A stretch of DNA of 64,000 nucleotides from contig NZ_JABFCN010000015.1 in assembly GCF_013087515.1 (NCBI RefSeq), positions 1 to 64,000 on the forward strand, written 5' to 3'. The stretch is from Rhizobium sophorae (lineage in GTDB: Bacteria > Pseudomonadota > Alphaproteobacteria > Rhizobiales > Rhizobiaceae). Of this stretch, positions 53,989 through 62,672 are shown piece by piece. The translations under genes and the position numbers were made by a program. Each line of letters begins with the position of its first letter. Positions within the stretch are counted from its first letter, which is position 1. Under the pieces are notes generated by a model, which was given only the letters and a program-made list of their open reading frames with translations, was not told the origin of the DNA and did not search any database.

Positions 53989-53998
53989 GGCTTTTTCC

Positions 53999-54688
53999 TC
54001 AGAGTTGCGGGACGACGAGGTCGCCAACCGGCCCCTCGACGTGCAGCGGAGCACCGGTCATCGCCTGCAATTCCTCTTGCGACATCGCAGCCAGCTTCTC
54101 GCGCAGGACGAAGCGTCCCTTGACGATGTCGATGACGGCATGGCTGGTATAGACACGGGTGATGCAGGCGACGCCGGTCAGCGGGAAGGTGCATTTTTCC
54201 ACCAGCTTCGGCTCGCCTTTTTTGGTGACATGCTCGGTGATGACGCAGACCTGCTTGGCGCCGTGGACAAGGTCCATGGCGCCGCCGACGGCCGGCACGC
54301 CTTTGCTGCCCACCCGCCAGTTGGCAAGGTCGCCATTCTGGGCGACCTGATAGGCGCCGAGGATCGCGACGTCGAGATGGCCGCCGCGCACCATGGCGAA
54401 GCTGTCGGCGTGATGGAAGAAGGCAGCACCCGGCTTCAGCGTCACCGCTTTCTTGCCGGCGTTGATCAGGTCCCAGTCCTCCTCGCCGGCCGCCGGCGGC
54501 TCGCCGAAATTCAGGATGCCGTTTTCCGTGTGGAAGATCGCCTGCCGGCCGGGTGGCTGATAGCGGGCGACCATTTCGGGAAAGCCGATGCCGAGGTTCA
54601 CATAGGCGCCGTCGGCGATGTCCTGCGCGGCGCGCCAGGCGATCTGCGCATTGGAGAGCTTGATGTCTTCGCGAGTATCGATGGTCAT
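53999..54688 (-). CDS. pcaJ: 3-oxoadipate CoA-transferase subunit B
   Basis: This 229-aa CoA-transferase beta subunit carries the catalytic Glu55 in HTENGILNFG and the C-terminal motif VEGPVGDLVVPQL. With PcaI it transfers CoA from succinyl-CoA to 3-oxoadipate. Its start overlaps the pcaI stop by 4 bases. Confidence 0.95.
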   Translation of the reverse strand: MTIDTREDIKLSNAQIAWRAAQDIADGAYVNLGIGFPEMVARYQPPGRQAIFHTENGILNFGEPPAAGEEDWDLINAGKKAVTLKPGAAFFHHADSFAMVRGGHLDVAILGAYQVAQNGDLANWRVGSKGVPAVGGAMDLVHGAKQVCVITEHVTKKGEPKLVEKCTFPLTGVACITRVYTSHAVIDIVKGRFVLREKLAAMSQEELQAMTGAPLHVEGPVGDLVVPQL

Positions 54689-55392
54689 ACGTAGGCCACT
54701 CCGGCTCGAATGAGCTCTTCTTCCTGCTGGGGACGGGGGACGGCGACGACGCGGTCGACGAAGATGCCTGGTGTCACCACCTGCTCAGGATCGATGCCGC
54801 CGGCCGGCACGATGGATGAGACCTGGACGATCGTCTTTACCGCCGCCATGCACATCAGCGGATTGAAGTTGCGACCGGCCTTGTTGTAGGTGAGGTTGCC
54901 CTGGATGTCGCCGATCGCAGCCTTGACGATCGCGAAGTCGGCCTTCAGCCAGCGCTCCTGCACGTAATGGCGGCCATCGAATTCGGCGATGACCTTGCCG
55001 TTGGCAAGTTCGGTGCCGTAGGCCGTTGGTGTATAAAAGGCCGGGATGCCGGCCCCGCCGGCGCGGATGCGCTCGGCAAGCGTGCCCTGCGGCACCAGCT
55101 CGAGCTCGATTTCGCCGGCCAGATATTTATCCGTGAAGGCGCGCGGATCCGACGACCGCGGGAAAGAGCAGATCATCTTCCGCACCATGCCGGCATCGAT
55201 CATCGCGGCGATGCCGATGCGCCCGTTGCCGGCATTGTTGTTGATCACGGTGAGGTTTTTGGAGCCCTTGTCGATCAAGGCATGGATGAGCTCGATCGGC
55301 GCGCCCGAGCCACCAAAACCACCGATCATGACGGTCGCGCCATCACCGATCTCAGAGACGGCTTCCGCCGTGCTCCCGACTGTCTTGTCCAT
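54685..55392 (-). CDS. pcaI: 3-oxoadipate CoA-transferase subunit A
   Basis: This 235-aa alpha subunit has the CoA-binding motif GGFGGSGAPIELIHAL and the family sequence TVINNNAGNGRIGI. It heads the operon pcaI-pcaJ-pcaF, and is divergent from pcaR, with operator-like repeats between. Confidence 0.95.
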   Translation of the reverse strand: MDKTVGSTAEAVSEIGDGATVMIGGFGGSGAPIELIHALIDKGSKNLTVINNNAGNGRIGIAAMIDAGMVRKMICSFPRSSDPRAFTDKYLAGEIELELVPQGTLAERIRAGGAGIPAFYTPTAYGTELANGKVIAEFDGRHYVQERWLKADFAIVKAAIGDIQGNLTYNKAGRNFNPLMCMAAVKTIVQVSSIVPAGGIDPEQVVTPGIFVDRVVAVPRPQQEEELIRAGVAYV

Positions 55393-55484
55393 GCGGGATC
55401 TCTCCTTGGCTTATATCGTGGGGAAACTGGTCATCCCGTTCTCCAGCGTCAGGCATAAGGCGCAGCGAGCTCGGCGGCAAGAAA

Positions 55485-55523
55485 TTTGTGCGTTATTTGA
55501 CATTTGTTCATATATCGCACAAA
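55485..55523. promoter_or_regulatory. PcaR operator region
   Basis: An inverted repeat TTTGTGCG (55485-55492) / CGCACAAA (55516-55523) lies in the pcaI-pcaR gap. The right side, TTGTTCATATATCGCACAA, resembles the operator of PcaU/PobR/PcaR IclR-family regulators (GTTCGAT-N-ATCGCACAA). The left side is a second copy in the opposite orientation. Confidence 0.6.
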
Positions 55524-55552
55524 ATTGATGGATCGATCGGAGAATCGGACTC

Positions 55553-56311
55553 ATGCGCGAAACGGATTTCGTCAGCGGCTTTGCCCGCGGCCTGAAGGTC
55601 ATCGAAGCTTTCGGCGAAACGCGGCAGCGGCTTTCGATCGCCGAGGCCTCGAAGCTGACGGAGCTCGACCGCGCCACCGTGCGGCGCTCGCTGCTGACGC
55701 TCGCCGAGCTCGGTTATGCCGATTATGACGGTAAATTCTTCACGCTGACGCCGAAGATCCTGCGGCTTGGCCACGCCTATCTCGCGGCGACGCCATTGCC
55801 GGCGTTGCTGCAGCCGCATCTCGATCATCTCTCGGAAAAGGCCGGCCAGAGCGCTTCGGCTTCGGTGCTCGACGGCACCGACATCGTCTATATCGCCCGC
55901 GCCTCGCAACGCCGCGTCATGTCGATCAACCTCACCCCCGGCAGCCGCCTGCCCGCCTATTGCGCCTCGATGGGTCGCGTGCTGCTTGCAGCCCTTGGCG
56001 AGCGCGAGGCCCGCGAGATCCTGATCCGCAGCGAGCTGAAGCAAAACACGCCGAATACGAAGACGGATCCGGACGAACTGATCGCCGAATTCCGCCGCGT
56101 GCGCGCCGAGGGTTACGCCATCATCGATCAGGAGCTGGAGATCGGCCTCTGCTCCATTGCCGTACCCATCGACAACGACCGCGGCGAAACGGTTGCGGCG
56201 ATCAACATCGGCGCGCCGGCCGCTCTCGTGCCGGCCGCGGAGATGAAGGAGCGATATCTGCCGCTGCTGAAGGAAACGCAGGCCGCATTACGGCCGCTGC
56301 TGCGGCGGTGA
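55553..56311 (+). CDS. pcaR: IclR-family regulator PcaR
   Basis: This 252-aa protein has an N-terminal IclR winged helix (LSIAEASKLTELDRATVRRSLL, in part) and an effector-binding domain (about residues 80-250). It responds to beta-ketoadipate in related bacteria and activates pcaIJF; here it is divergent from them. GGAG precedes the ATG at suitable spacing. Confidence 0.92.
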   Translation: MRETDFVSGFARGLKVIEAFGETRQRLSIAEASKLTELDRATVRRSLLTLAELGYADYDGKFFTLTPKILRLGHAYLAATPLPALLQPHLDHLSEKAGQSASASVLDGTDIVYIARASQRRVMSINLTPGSRLPAYCASMGRVLLAALGEREAREILIRSELKQNTPNTKTDPDELIAEFRRVRAEGYAIIDQELEIGLCSIAVPIDNDRGETVAAINIGAPAALVPAAEMKERYLPLLKETQAALRPLLRR

Positions 56312-56376
56312 CGGTAAGCAGTTCCAGCAAAACTGCGCAGCGCTTTTGCGTCCGGAATGCGTAAAGGAAAGAGACA

Positions 56377-56406
56377 GAGCGGCCCCGGTCAGCGCCGGGG
56401 CCGCTC
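56377..56406 (-). terminator. terminator after acid phosphatase gene
   Basis: A perfect 12-base stem GAGCGGCCCCGG / CCGGGGCCGCTC with a 6-base loop. On the minus strand a pyrimidine-rich run (TGTCTCTTTCCTTT) follows. It lies 8 bases after the phosphatase stop and also separates it from convergent pcaR. Confidence 0.75.
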
Positions 56407-56414
56407 ATCATCGG

Positions 56415-57959
56415 TCAATGCGTCAGGTCGAGCGCAGCTGTGAGGTCGCCCATCGGCGGCTGGTCGTTGTTGCGCAGCGCCTTGTCGCGGGCGATGACGC
56501 CGGGCAGCACCGGCAGATTGTAGCGCGCGGTGATGAAGCGGATGATCGACGTCGTGTCGTACTGGGTATGATCGACCATGCCGCCCTTGGCGAAGGGCGA
56601 GATGATGAAAGCCGGAATGCGGTTGCCCGGGCCCCAGCGATCGGCCTTCGGCGGCGCGACGTGATCCCAGAAACCGCCATTCTCGTCATAGGTGACGATG
56701 ACGAGCATATGGCCCCATTGCGGGCTCTTTTCGAGATGGGAGACGACATCGGCAAGATGCTGGTCGCCGCTCGACACATCGGCGTAACCGCCATGTTCGT
56801 TGAGGTTGCCCTGCGGTTTGTAGAAGGAAACCGCCGGCAGCTTGCCATCGTCGATATCCCTGAGGAAGGCTTCGCCGCCAAGGCCGCCGTCTTTCAGATG
56901 CTCGGCGCGCGCCGGCGTGCCGGGCGCGAAATTGGCGAAATAGTTGAACGGCTGGTGATGGAACTGGAAGTTCGGCACCGGGGTGGCATTCTTGCCGTCC
57001 AGGACTGCCTGCCAGGCGCCGCTATACCAGGCCCAGCTGACGCCCTTCAGCGACAGGAGGTCGCCGATGGTGATTTCATGCTGTGGCGGCAGCGTCGTTG
57101 CCGCCGCCGGATCGGCATAGGCCGCATCGCCGTCCTTGGCCGGCGGATTGGCGCTTGGCTGATAGGGCGGCTGCATGGTGTTGACGGCGTAGAAATCAGG
57201 GGTCAGGTTGCCGTCGGAGACGAATTTCGGTGCGCCGTCCAGCGCCGACTTCGGGGCATTCTCCGCCACGGTCAGCGAAGTACCGTCCGCATCGACCTTG
57301 GCGATGGTGGGCTTGGCCGGGCTCTTGTCGGCGTCGGGATAATAGGGCGTGCAGGCGCAGATCAGCGCGAAGTGGTTGAGGAACGAACCGCCGAAGGCAC
57401 CCTGAAAGAAGTTGTCGGCAATGACGTATTTCTTGGCGACCTGCCACATCGGCAGGATGGAGCCGTCGTAATGGCCCATGACCAGGCTGCCGGAATCGGC
57501 CCAGGCGACGAACTTGTCATTCTTGCCGCCGTCGATCTGCATCTGCTCCTGGTAGAAGCGATGCCAGAGATCGCGGGTGATGACAGAAGGCGCCTGGGCG
57601 AAGCCGTTGGGATCGTCGATCGCGAAGGAGGCGTTGGCGAGATGGGCCGACTGTGCCTCGGTGACGGCAGGCGAGACACCCTTGGCGGTAAGCCCGCCCC
57701 AGGCCGGCGGCAATTCGGACAGCGGCTGGCCGTCGCGATCGAGCTGACGGGCGCGATCGGCAGTGACGTTCGAGAGCGCATCGGCGCCGGGAACGCCACC
57801 GTAAAGATTATCGAAACTGCGGTTTTCGGCATAGATGACGACGACATTGTCGATCTTGTCGTAACCGGCGGGCGCCGCATGGGCTGCCGTCGACACCGCA
57901 ACCGGCACGATGGCCGATCCGGCGAGACAGATCGAATGGAGGAGTTTCAGTCTTTTCAC
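56415..57959 (-). CDS. exported AcpA-type acid phosphatase / phosphoesterase
   Basis: This 514-aa protein has a signal peptide (about residues 1-28, ending AAHA) and the phosphoesterase (PF04185) core: NVVVIYAENRSFDNLYG (metal-binding start), NFFQGAFGGSFLNH, VTYDENGGFWDHVAPP and PAFIISPFAKGG. It is related to Francisella AcpA and phospholipases C. It likely hydrolyses phosphate esters in the periplasm or outside. It is divergent from the cytochrome c peroxidase gene. Confidence 0.9.
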   Translation of the reverse strand: MKRLKLLHSICLAGSAIVPVAVSTAAHAAPAGYDKIDNVVVIYAENRSFDNLYGGVPGADALSNVTADRARQLDRDGQPLSELPPAWGGLTAKGVSPAVTEAQSAHLANASFAIDDPNGFAQAPSVITRDLWHRFYQEQMQIDGGKNDKFVAWADSGSLVMGHYDGSILPMWQVAKKYVIADNFFQGAFGGSFLNHFALICACTPYYPDADKSPAKPTIAKVDADGTSLTVAENAPKSALDGAPKFVSDGNLTPDFYAVNTMQPPYQPSANPPAKDGDAAYADPAAATTLPPQHEITIGDLLSLKGVSWAWYSGAWQAVLDGKNATPVPNFQFHHQPFNYFANFAPGTPARAEHLKDGGLGGEAFLRDIDDGKLPAVSFYKPQGNLNEHGGYADVSSGDQHLADVVSHLEKSPQWGHMLVIVTYDENGGFWDHVAPPKADRWGPGNRIPAFIISPFAKGGMVDHTQYDTTSIIRFITARYNLPVLPGVIARDKALRNNDQPPMGDLTAALDLTH

Positions 57960-58158
57960 GTGGGTACCTCATGGCTAGGGGGGCGTTGGCTAGAGGGAGC
58001 GAAGAACGCTCGGGGGCACCTCGACGCTATTGCGGCCTTCTATCAACTTTGTGACATCAGGGGTTGCCGTGATGCCGCAGGAGGATCGCCGTCATCAATT
58101 TGTTGCAAGGAGGTTCGATCATGACGGAAACCAGCGCCAACTTATTGGAATCCTTATC

Positions 58159-59448
58159 ATGACGACGAAGATCATCTGGCTTGTGCGCTCCGGCCTGGCC
58201 GTCGGCATGCGTGCCATGGCGCTTGCTCTTGCCATTTTTCCCCTGCGGCAAAGCAACGCGGCGACCGCCGCCGGCCTGCATCCTGGACCGATGTCGCGCA
58301 CTGAGGCCTTCGCCCGGGCCGAAACGCTCGGCGCGCTCGGCCGCAAGATATTCTTCGATACCTCGCTGTCGGCCTCGGGGCTCCAGGCCTGCGCTTCCTG
58401 CCATGATCCGGCTCACGCCTTCGGCCCGGCATCGGCCATGCCGGTCGAAATGGGCGGCGAACATGGGGACCAGCCCGGCCTGCGCGCCGTTCCGACGCTG
58501 CGCTATTTGCAATCGGTGCCTGCTTTCACCGAGCATTATTACGATTCCGAAGACGAGGGCGACGAAAGTGTCGACAATGGTCCAACGGGCGGCCTGACCT
58601 GGGACGGCCGGGTCGATCACGGCGCCCATCAGGCAAAAATCCCGCTGCTCTCGCCCTTCGAGATGGGCAACAAGGATGCGGCCGAGGTGGTGGCGAAGCT
58701 GCGCAAGGCCGCCTATGCCGGCGACATCAAGGCGGCCTTCGGCGAAACGGTGTTCGACAATCCTAAGGATGCCTTTGATGCCGCCGCTGAGGCGCTCGCC
58801 ACCTTCGAACAGAGCGGCCCGGATTTCTATCCCTATTCCAGCCGCTACGATGCCTTTCTCGCCGGCAAGGCGACGCTAACGGCACAGGAGCTGCACGGAC
58901 GACAGCTGTTCGAGGATCCGGCCAAGGGCAACTGTTCGAGCTGTCATCTGAGCGAGCCCGCCAATGACGGCGAGCCGCCGCAATTTTCCGATTTCGGCTT
59001 CCTCGGGCTTGCCGCACCGCGCAACATGGCGATCCCAGCCAACAGCGATCCCAACTATCATGATCTCGGTCTTTGCGGCCCGCAGCGCACCGACTTTGCC
59101 GGACGCAGCGACTATTGCGGCCTGTTCCGCACCCCGACGCTGCGCAATGTCGCGCTGAAGCAGAGCTTCTTCCACAACGGCTATTTCCACTCGCTGCGCG
59201 ACGTCGTCTCCTTCTATGCGACGCGCGACAGCGATCCCGGCCGCTGGTATCCAAAGAATCCAGACGGCACGGTCCGAAAATATGACGACCTGCCGCAGGT
59301 CTATTGGGACAATCTCAACCAGGATCCGCCCTTCGGCAGGAAGCCCGCCGATGCGCCCGCCCTCACCGACCCCGAGATCGACGACATCGTCGCCTTTCTC
59401 GGAACGCTGACGGATGCCGATTTGCGGCCGGAGGCGAGCGGGCATTGA
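58159..59448 (+). CDS. di-haem cytochrome c peroxidase
   Basis: This 429-aa protein starts at ATG 58159, giving a signal peptide (MRAMALALAIFPLRQSNA region). Two haem-c sites are visible: C78-x-x-C81-H82 (CASCH) and C259-x-x-C262-H263 (CSSCH). It is of the MauG/bacterial CCP family and would reduce H2O2 (or oxidise a partner protein) in the periplasm. It starts about 200 bases from the divergent phosphatase gene. Confidence 0.9.
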   Translation: MTTKIIWLVRSGLAVGMRAMALALAIFPLRQSNAATAAGLHPGPMSRTEAFARAETLGALGRKIFFDTSLSASGLQACASCHDPAHAFGPASAMPVEMGGEHGDQPGLRAVPTLRYLQSVPAFTEHYYDSEDEGDESVDNGPTGGLTWDGRVDHGAHQAKIPLLSPFEMGNKDAAEVVAKLRKAAYAGDIKAAFGETVFDNPKDAFDAAAEALATFEQSGPDFYPYSSRYDAFLAGKATLTAQELHGRQLFEDPAKGNCSSCHLSEPANDGEPPQFSDFGFLGLAAPRNMAIPANSDPNYHDLGLCGPQRTDFAGRSDYCGLFRTPTLRNVALKQSFFHNGYFHSLRDVVSFYATRDSDPGRWYPKNPDGTVRKYDDLPQVYWDNLNQDPPFGRKPADAPALTDPEIDDIVAFLGTLTDADLRPEASGH

Positions 59449-59543
59449 CCCGGGCCGGCGGAGCTGAGGACGGAAACGCGTCTCGCGACCTTGAGAATAC
59501 GCAATCGACGAGGTATACGCGTCATCGATGAATGGAGGCAGCG

Positions 59544-59669
59544 ATGGCCAGCATAACGATCAGGAATCTCGCCGATGCCATTCGCGCCCGCTTGCGATCG
59601 GTCGGAGGAATTGAGCTCGAAATTCCGCCCCGCCAGCCGATCCGGGACGCGCCGAACTTTGACGCGTAA
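59544..59669 (+). pseudogene. internally deleted FitA-type antitoxin
   Basis: A 41-codon frame with a strong GGAGG ribosome-binding site. The start MASITIRNLADAIRARLR is the ribbon-helix-helix DNA-binding end of FitA-type antitoxins. It runs directly into residues resembling the C-terminal tail that binds the toxin (VGGIELEIPPRQP). The central 30-40 residues expected in FitA (about 80 aa) are missing. A peptide could still be made but would probably not function. Confidence 0.65.
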
Positions 59670-59670
59670 C

Positions 59671-59709
59671 GTTCCCGATACCAACGTCATATCGGAAGTC
59701 GGAAGGGCT
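59671..59709 (+). pseudogene. FitB (PIN-domain toxin) remnant
   Basis: Directly after the antitoxin remnant, one frame reads VPDTNVISEVGRAS and then meets a stop. The first residues match the N-terminal active-site strand of FitB-type PIN toxins (LDTNVISE). The start codon and the remaining domain are gone. Confidence 0.6.
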
Positions 59710-59786
59710 TCACGTTCATTCATGGCGGCTTGAAACCGGGCCGTTATCTTACAAACCGCCGACGCATTCCCACTTGATGTATCATA

Positions 59787-59816
59787 ATTTCCGATATACA
59801 TCATTTCATCGGAAAT
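59787..59816. promoter_or_regulatory. operator-like inverted repeat before ArsR-type gene
   Basis: Perfect arms ATTTCCGAT (59787-59795) and ATCGGAAAT (59808-59816) are separated by 12 bases and end 9 bases before the regulator start. A half-site AATCGGAAAT recurs at 60761-60770, before the arabinofuranosidase gene. This suggests autoregulation and control of the downstream gene. Confidence 0.55.
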
Positions 59817-59825
59817 ACTGGGGGA

Positions 59826-60752
59826 ATGATGGAACGTTCGTTTTTGACGATCGCCGCCGGCGAGAATAATGATGCGATACGCGCGCTTTCGGCACCGGCG
59901 CGGCTGGAGATGCTCAAGCTGCTTTGCGCCAAAGGGCCGATGAATATCAACGACATCGCGCGTGCTCTTTCGCTGCCTCAATCGACTGTCGCCACCGGGA
60001 TCCAGATTTTGGAAGACGCCCGGCTGGTCGATTCCCAGCTGACGAAGGCCCGCAAGGGAAACCAGAAGATCTGCTCGGCGATCTACAGCGAAATTCTGAT
60101 CAGCTTTGAGGAAAGTGCGGCCCAAAGGGCCAACAATATCATCGAAGTCGAGATGCCGGTCGGCCTCTACACCAGTTGCGACGTCCATGCGCCATGCGGT
60201 CTTTGCTCCACCGAGAGCGTCATCGGCCCGCTCGATGTGCCCGACTATTTTCTCGATCCACAGCGCATGCAGGCCGGGCTCGTCTGGTTCGGCAGGGGAT
60301 ATGTGGAATATAAATTCCCCAACAATGCCAAGGTGTTGAACAAGGATATCCGCGCCATCGAATTTTCGCTGGAGCTGTCGTCGGAAGTGCCGGGCACCAA
60401 CCCGGACTGGCCTTCCGATATAACCCTCTGGGTCAATGGAATGGCGATCGGCACCTGGACGTCGCCCGGCGACTACGGCGACAAGCGCGGCGCCTTCACG
60501 CCGGCATGGTGGAAGCTCGAGGGCTCGCAATATGGGATGATGAAAACCTGGCGGATTTCCTCGCGCGGAACCTTTATCGACGGTATCGCCGCCTCGAATG
60601 TCACGCTCAGCGATCTCGCCCTTGCCCAGCACTCCTCCATCCGGCTTCGGGTCGGCATCGCCGAGAATGCCGGCCATACCGGCGGCGTGAATATTTTCGG
60701 CCGCGGCTTCGGAAATCACGGGCGTGATATCATCATGCGGCTGCACGTCTGA
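59826..60752 (+). CDS. ArsR-type regulator fused to a large C-terminal domain
   Basis: This 308-aa protein has an N-terminal winged helix of ArsR type (about residues 10-85; LSAPARLEMLKLLCAKGPMN, INDIARALSLPQSTVATGI). The long C-terminal part (about 100-308) is beta-rich, with a cysteine cluster (CDVHAPCGLC) and Trp/Gly-rich sequence (SDITLWVNGMAIGTWTSPGDYG) resembling a sugar- or ligand-binding jelly roll. Canonical ArsR proteins are about 100 aa. It precedes GH51 arabinofuranosidase and probably senses its sugar. Confidence 0.85.
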   Translation: MMERSFLTIAAGENNDAIRALSAPARLEMLKLLCAKGPMNINDIARALSLPQSTVATGIQILEDARLVDSQLTKARKGNQKICSAIYSEILISFEESAAQRANNIIEVEMPVGLYTSCDVHAPCGLCSTESVIGPLDVPDYFLDPQRMQAGLVWFGRGYVEYKFPNNAKVLNKDIRAIEFSLELSSEVPGTNPDWPSDITLWVNGMAIGTWTSPGDYGDKRGAFTPAWWKLEGSQYGMMKTWRISSRGTFIDGIAASNVTLSDLALAQHSSIRLRVGIAENAGHTGGVNIFGRGFGNHGRDIIMRLHV

Positions 60753-60962
60753 AAAATCTAAATCGGAAATCTTGATTTGAATATCTCGATTCTTTACAGT
60801 CTTGATCGCCGATAAAATCGCCCAAATAGCTGAAATAAAACAATTTTCCCCGGTATTCATATTAGTATGATTAAATTCGCAACTTGGTTGACAGAACGAC
60901 ATTCCTGATATCAAGTTAGAGGTAAGAAAACAAAATAGCTGATATATAAACGGGAGGATCCG
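60753..60962. other. AT-rich promoter region of arabinofuranosidase gene
   Basis: 210 bases, much more AT-rich than the rest of the window, with a regulator half-site AATCGGAAAT at 60761-60770. It probably holds the promoter of the arabinose-polymer genes. Confidence 0.5.
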
Positions 60963-62471
60963 TTGAAGACGAACGTTGTGGTTCACCGCGATTTCCGCAT
61001 CGCGACCATCGATTCCAGGCTTTACAGTTCATTTCTCGAGCATCTCGGCAGGGCGATCTACGGGGGCATTTATGAGCCCGGACACCCGACGGCCGACGAG
61101 GACGGATTCCGGCGGGATGTCCTCGATCTGGTGCGTGAGCTCGACACGCCCTACTGCCGTTATCCGGGCGGCAATTTCGTTTCGGCCTATAATTGGGAAG
61201 ACGGCGTCGGCCCCCGTGAGGAACGCCCGGTACGCCTCGACCTTGCCTGGCGCACCCGCGAAGCCAACCAGATCGGCGTCAATGAATTCGTCGACTGGTG
61301 CAAGAAGGCGAATACCAAGCCGATGCTTGCCGTCAATCTCGGATCACGCGGCCTGGATGCGGCCCGCAATTTCCTCGAATATTGCAATCATCCTGGCGGC
61401 ACCTACTGGTCGGATCTGCGCCGCAAGCACGGCTGGTCCAATCCGCACGATGTCAAATTGTGGTGCCTCGGCAACGAGATGGATGGTCCCTGGCAGGTCG
61501 GCCACAAGTCGGCCTATGAATATGGCCGGCTGGCGGATGAGACTGCGAAGGCCATGCGCGGCTTCGACAAGTCGCTCGAGCTCGTGGTCTGCGGCTCGTC
61601 CAATTCCGACATGAAGACCTATCCCGAGTGGGAAGCGCAAGTCCTTGAGCAGTGCTATGACAGCGCCGACCACATCTCGTTGCATATGTATTTTGCCAAC
61701 CGCGAGAAAAATACGCTCAACTATCTCGCCCGCGCGACGAAGCTCGACCGCTACATCACCACGATCGGCGGCGTGATCGACTACATCAAGGCGAAAAAGC
61801 GCTCGAAGAAGACGATCGGCATTTCCTTCGACGAATGGAATGTCTGGTATCATTCCAACCAGCAGGACAAGGAGATCCTGGCGCGCGACGAATGGCCGGA
61901 TGCGCCGCATCTCCTGGAAGACATCTATAATTTCGAGGACGTGCTCCAGGTCGGCGGCATCTTGAACACCTTCATCCGCCGCTCCGACCGCGTGCGCATC
62001 GCCTGTATCGCGCAGCTCGTCAACGTCATCGCCCCGATCATGACCGAGGACGGCGGTGCCGCCTGGCGCCAGACCATTTATTACCCGTTCTACTACGCCT
62101 CCAGATATGGCCGTGGAACGGCGCTGCAGCTGGTCGTCGATGGCCCGACCTATGACAGCGACGAGGAGAACGACGTCCCCTATCTCGACGTATCGGCAGT
62201 CCATTCCGAGGATGGCAGGACCCTGACCTTCTTTGCCGTCAACCGCCATCCGAGCACGGCGCTCGATCTCGATGTGCGGCTGGAAGGCTTCGGAAACGCC
62301 CGGGTGGTCGAGCAGGTGGAAATGACCCACGGCGATCTGGAAGCGGTCAATACGGCTGCGCGGCCGCAGACGGTCGCCCCCGTTAATGTCGAGAGTGGAA
62401 AGATCGAGGATGGACGGTTGCGGGCGGCGCTGAAACCGTTCTCCTACAACGTCATCCGGCTGTCGGTGTGA
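60963..62471 (+). CDS. abfA: alpha-N-arabinofuranosidase (GH51)
   Basis: This 502-aa enzyme starts with TTG at 60963, preceded by GGGAGG. No signal peptide is present, so it is cytoplasmic. Acid/base Glu172 is in CLGNEMDGPW and nucleophile Glu291 in SFDEWNVWY. It releases arabinose from arabino-oligosaccharides imported by an ABC system. The downstream gene encodes a solute-binding protein, consistent with an arabinan-derived uptake locus. Confidence 0.95.
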   Translation: MKTNVVVHRDFRIATIDSRLYSSFLEHLGRAIYGGIYEPGHPTADEDGFRRDVLDLVRELDTPYCRYPGGNFVSAYNWEDGVGPREERPVRLDLAWRTREANQIGVNEFVDWCKKANTKPMLAVNLGSRGLDAARNFLEYCNHPGGTYWSDLRRKHGWSNPHDVKLWCLGNEMDGPWQVGHKSAYEYGRLADETAKAMRGFDKSLELVVCGSSNSDMKTYPEWEAQVLEQCYDSADHISLHMYFANREKNTLNYLARATKLDRYITTIGGVIDYIKAKKRSKKTIGISFDEWNVWYHSNQQDKEILARDEWPDAPHLLEDIYNFEDVLQVGGILNTFIRRSDRVRIACIAQLVNVIAPIMTEDGGAAWRQTIYYPFYYASRYGRGTALQLVVDGPTYDSDEENDVPYLDVSAVHSEDGRTLTFFAVNRHPSTALDLDVRLEGFGNARVVEQVEMTHGDLEAVNTAARPQTVAPVNVESGKIEDGRLRAALKPFSYNVIRLSV

Positions 62472-62672
62472 CAGCTACCGCCGGATAGCCCATTCGGGCG
62501 CCCCCGGCCTGAAGATATTCGGCTCGCTGCGAGGAGGCAGGGAGCCGGAGGGATGGTTCACCGAGGTCCTGGACCTGACTGTTCAAGTCCTGAGGCTTCT
62601 GCGAACCGACAACCGCGACGTGCCCATGCGTGCCTTTGCGGCCGTGGCATGATCGCTTCAAGGGAGGAGTTC

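Larger units (their letters stand above)
59449..59825. other. region with decayed toxin-antitoxin DNA and regulator promoter
   Basis: 377 bases. It contains the FitA and FitB remnants (59544-59710) and an inverted-repeat operator (59787-59816) ahead of the ArsR-type gene. No other gene is seen. Confidence 0.6.
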
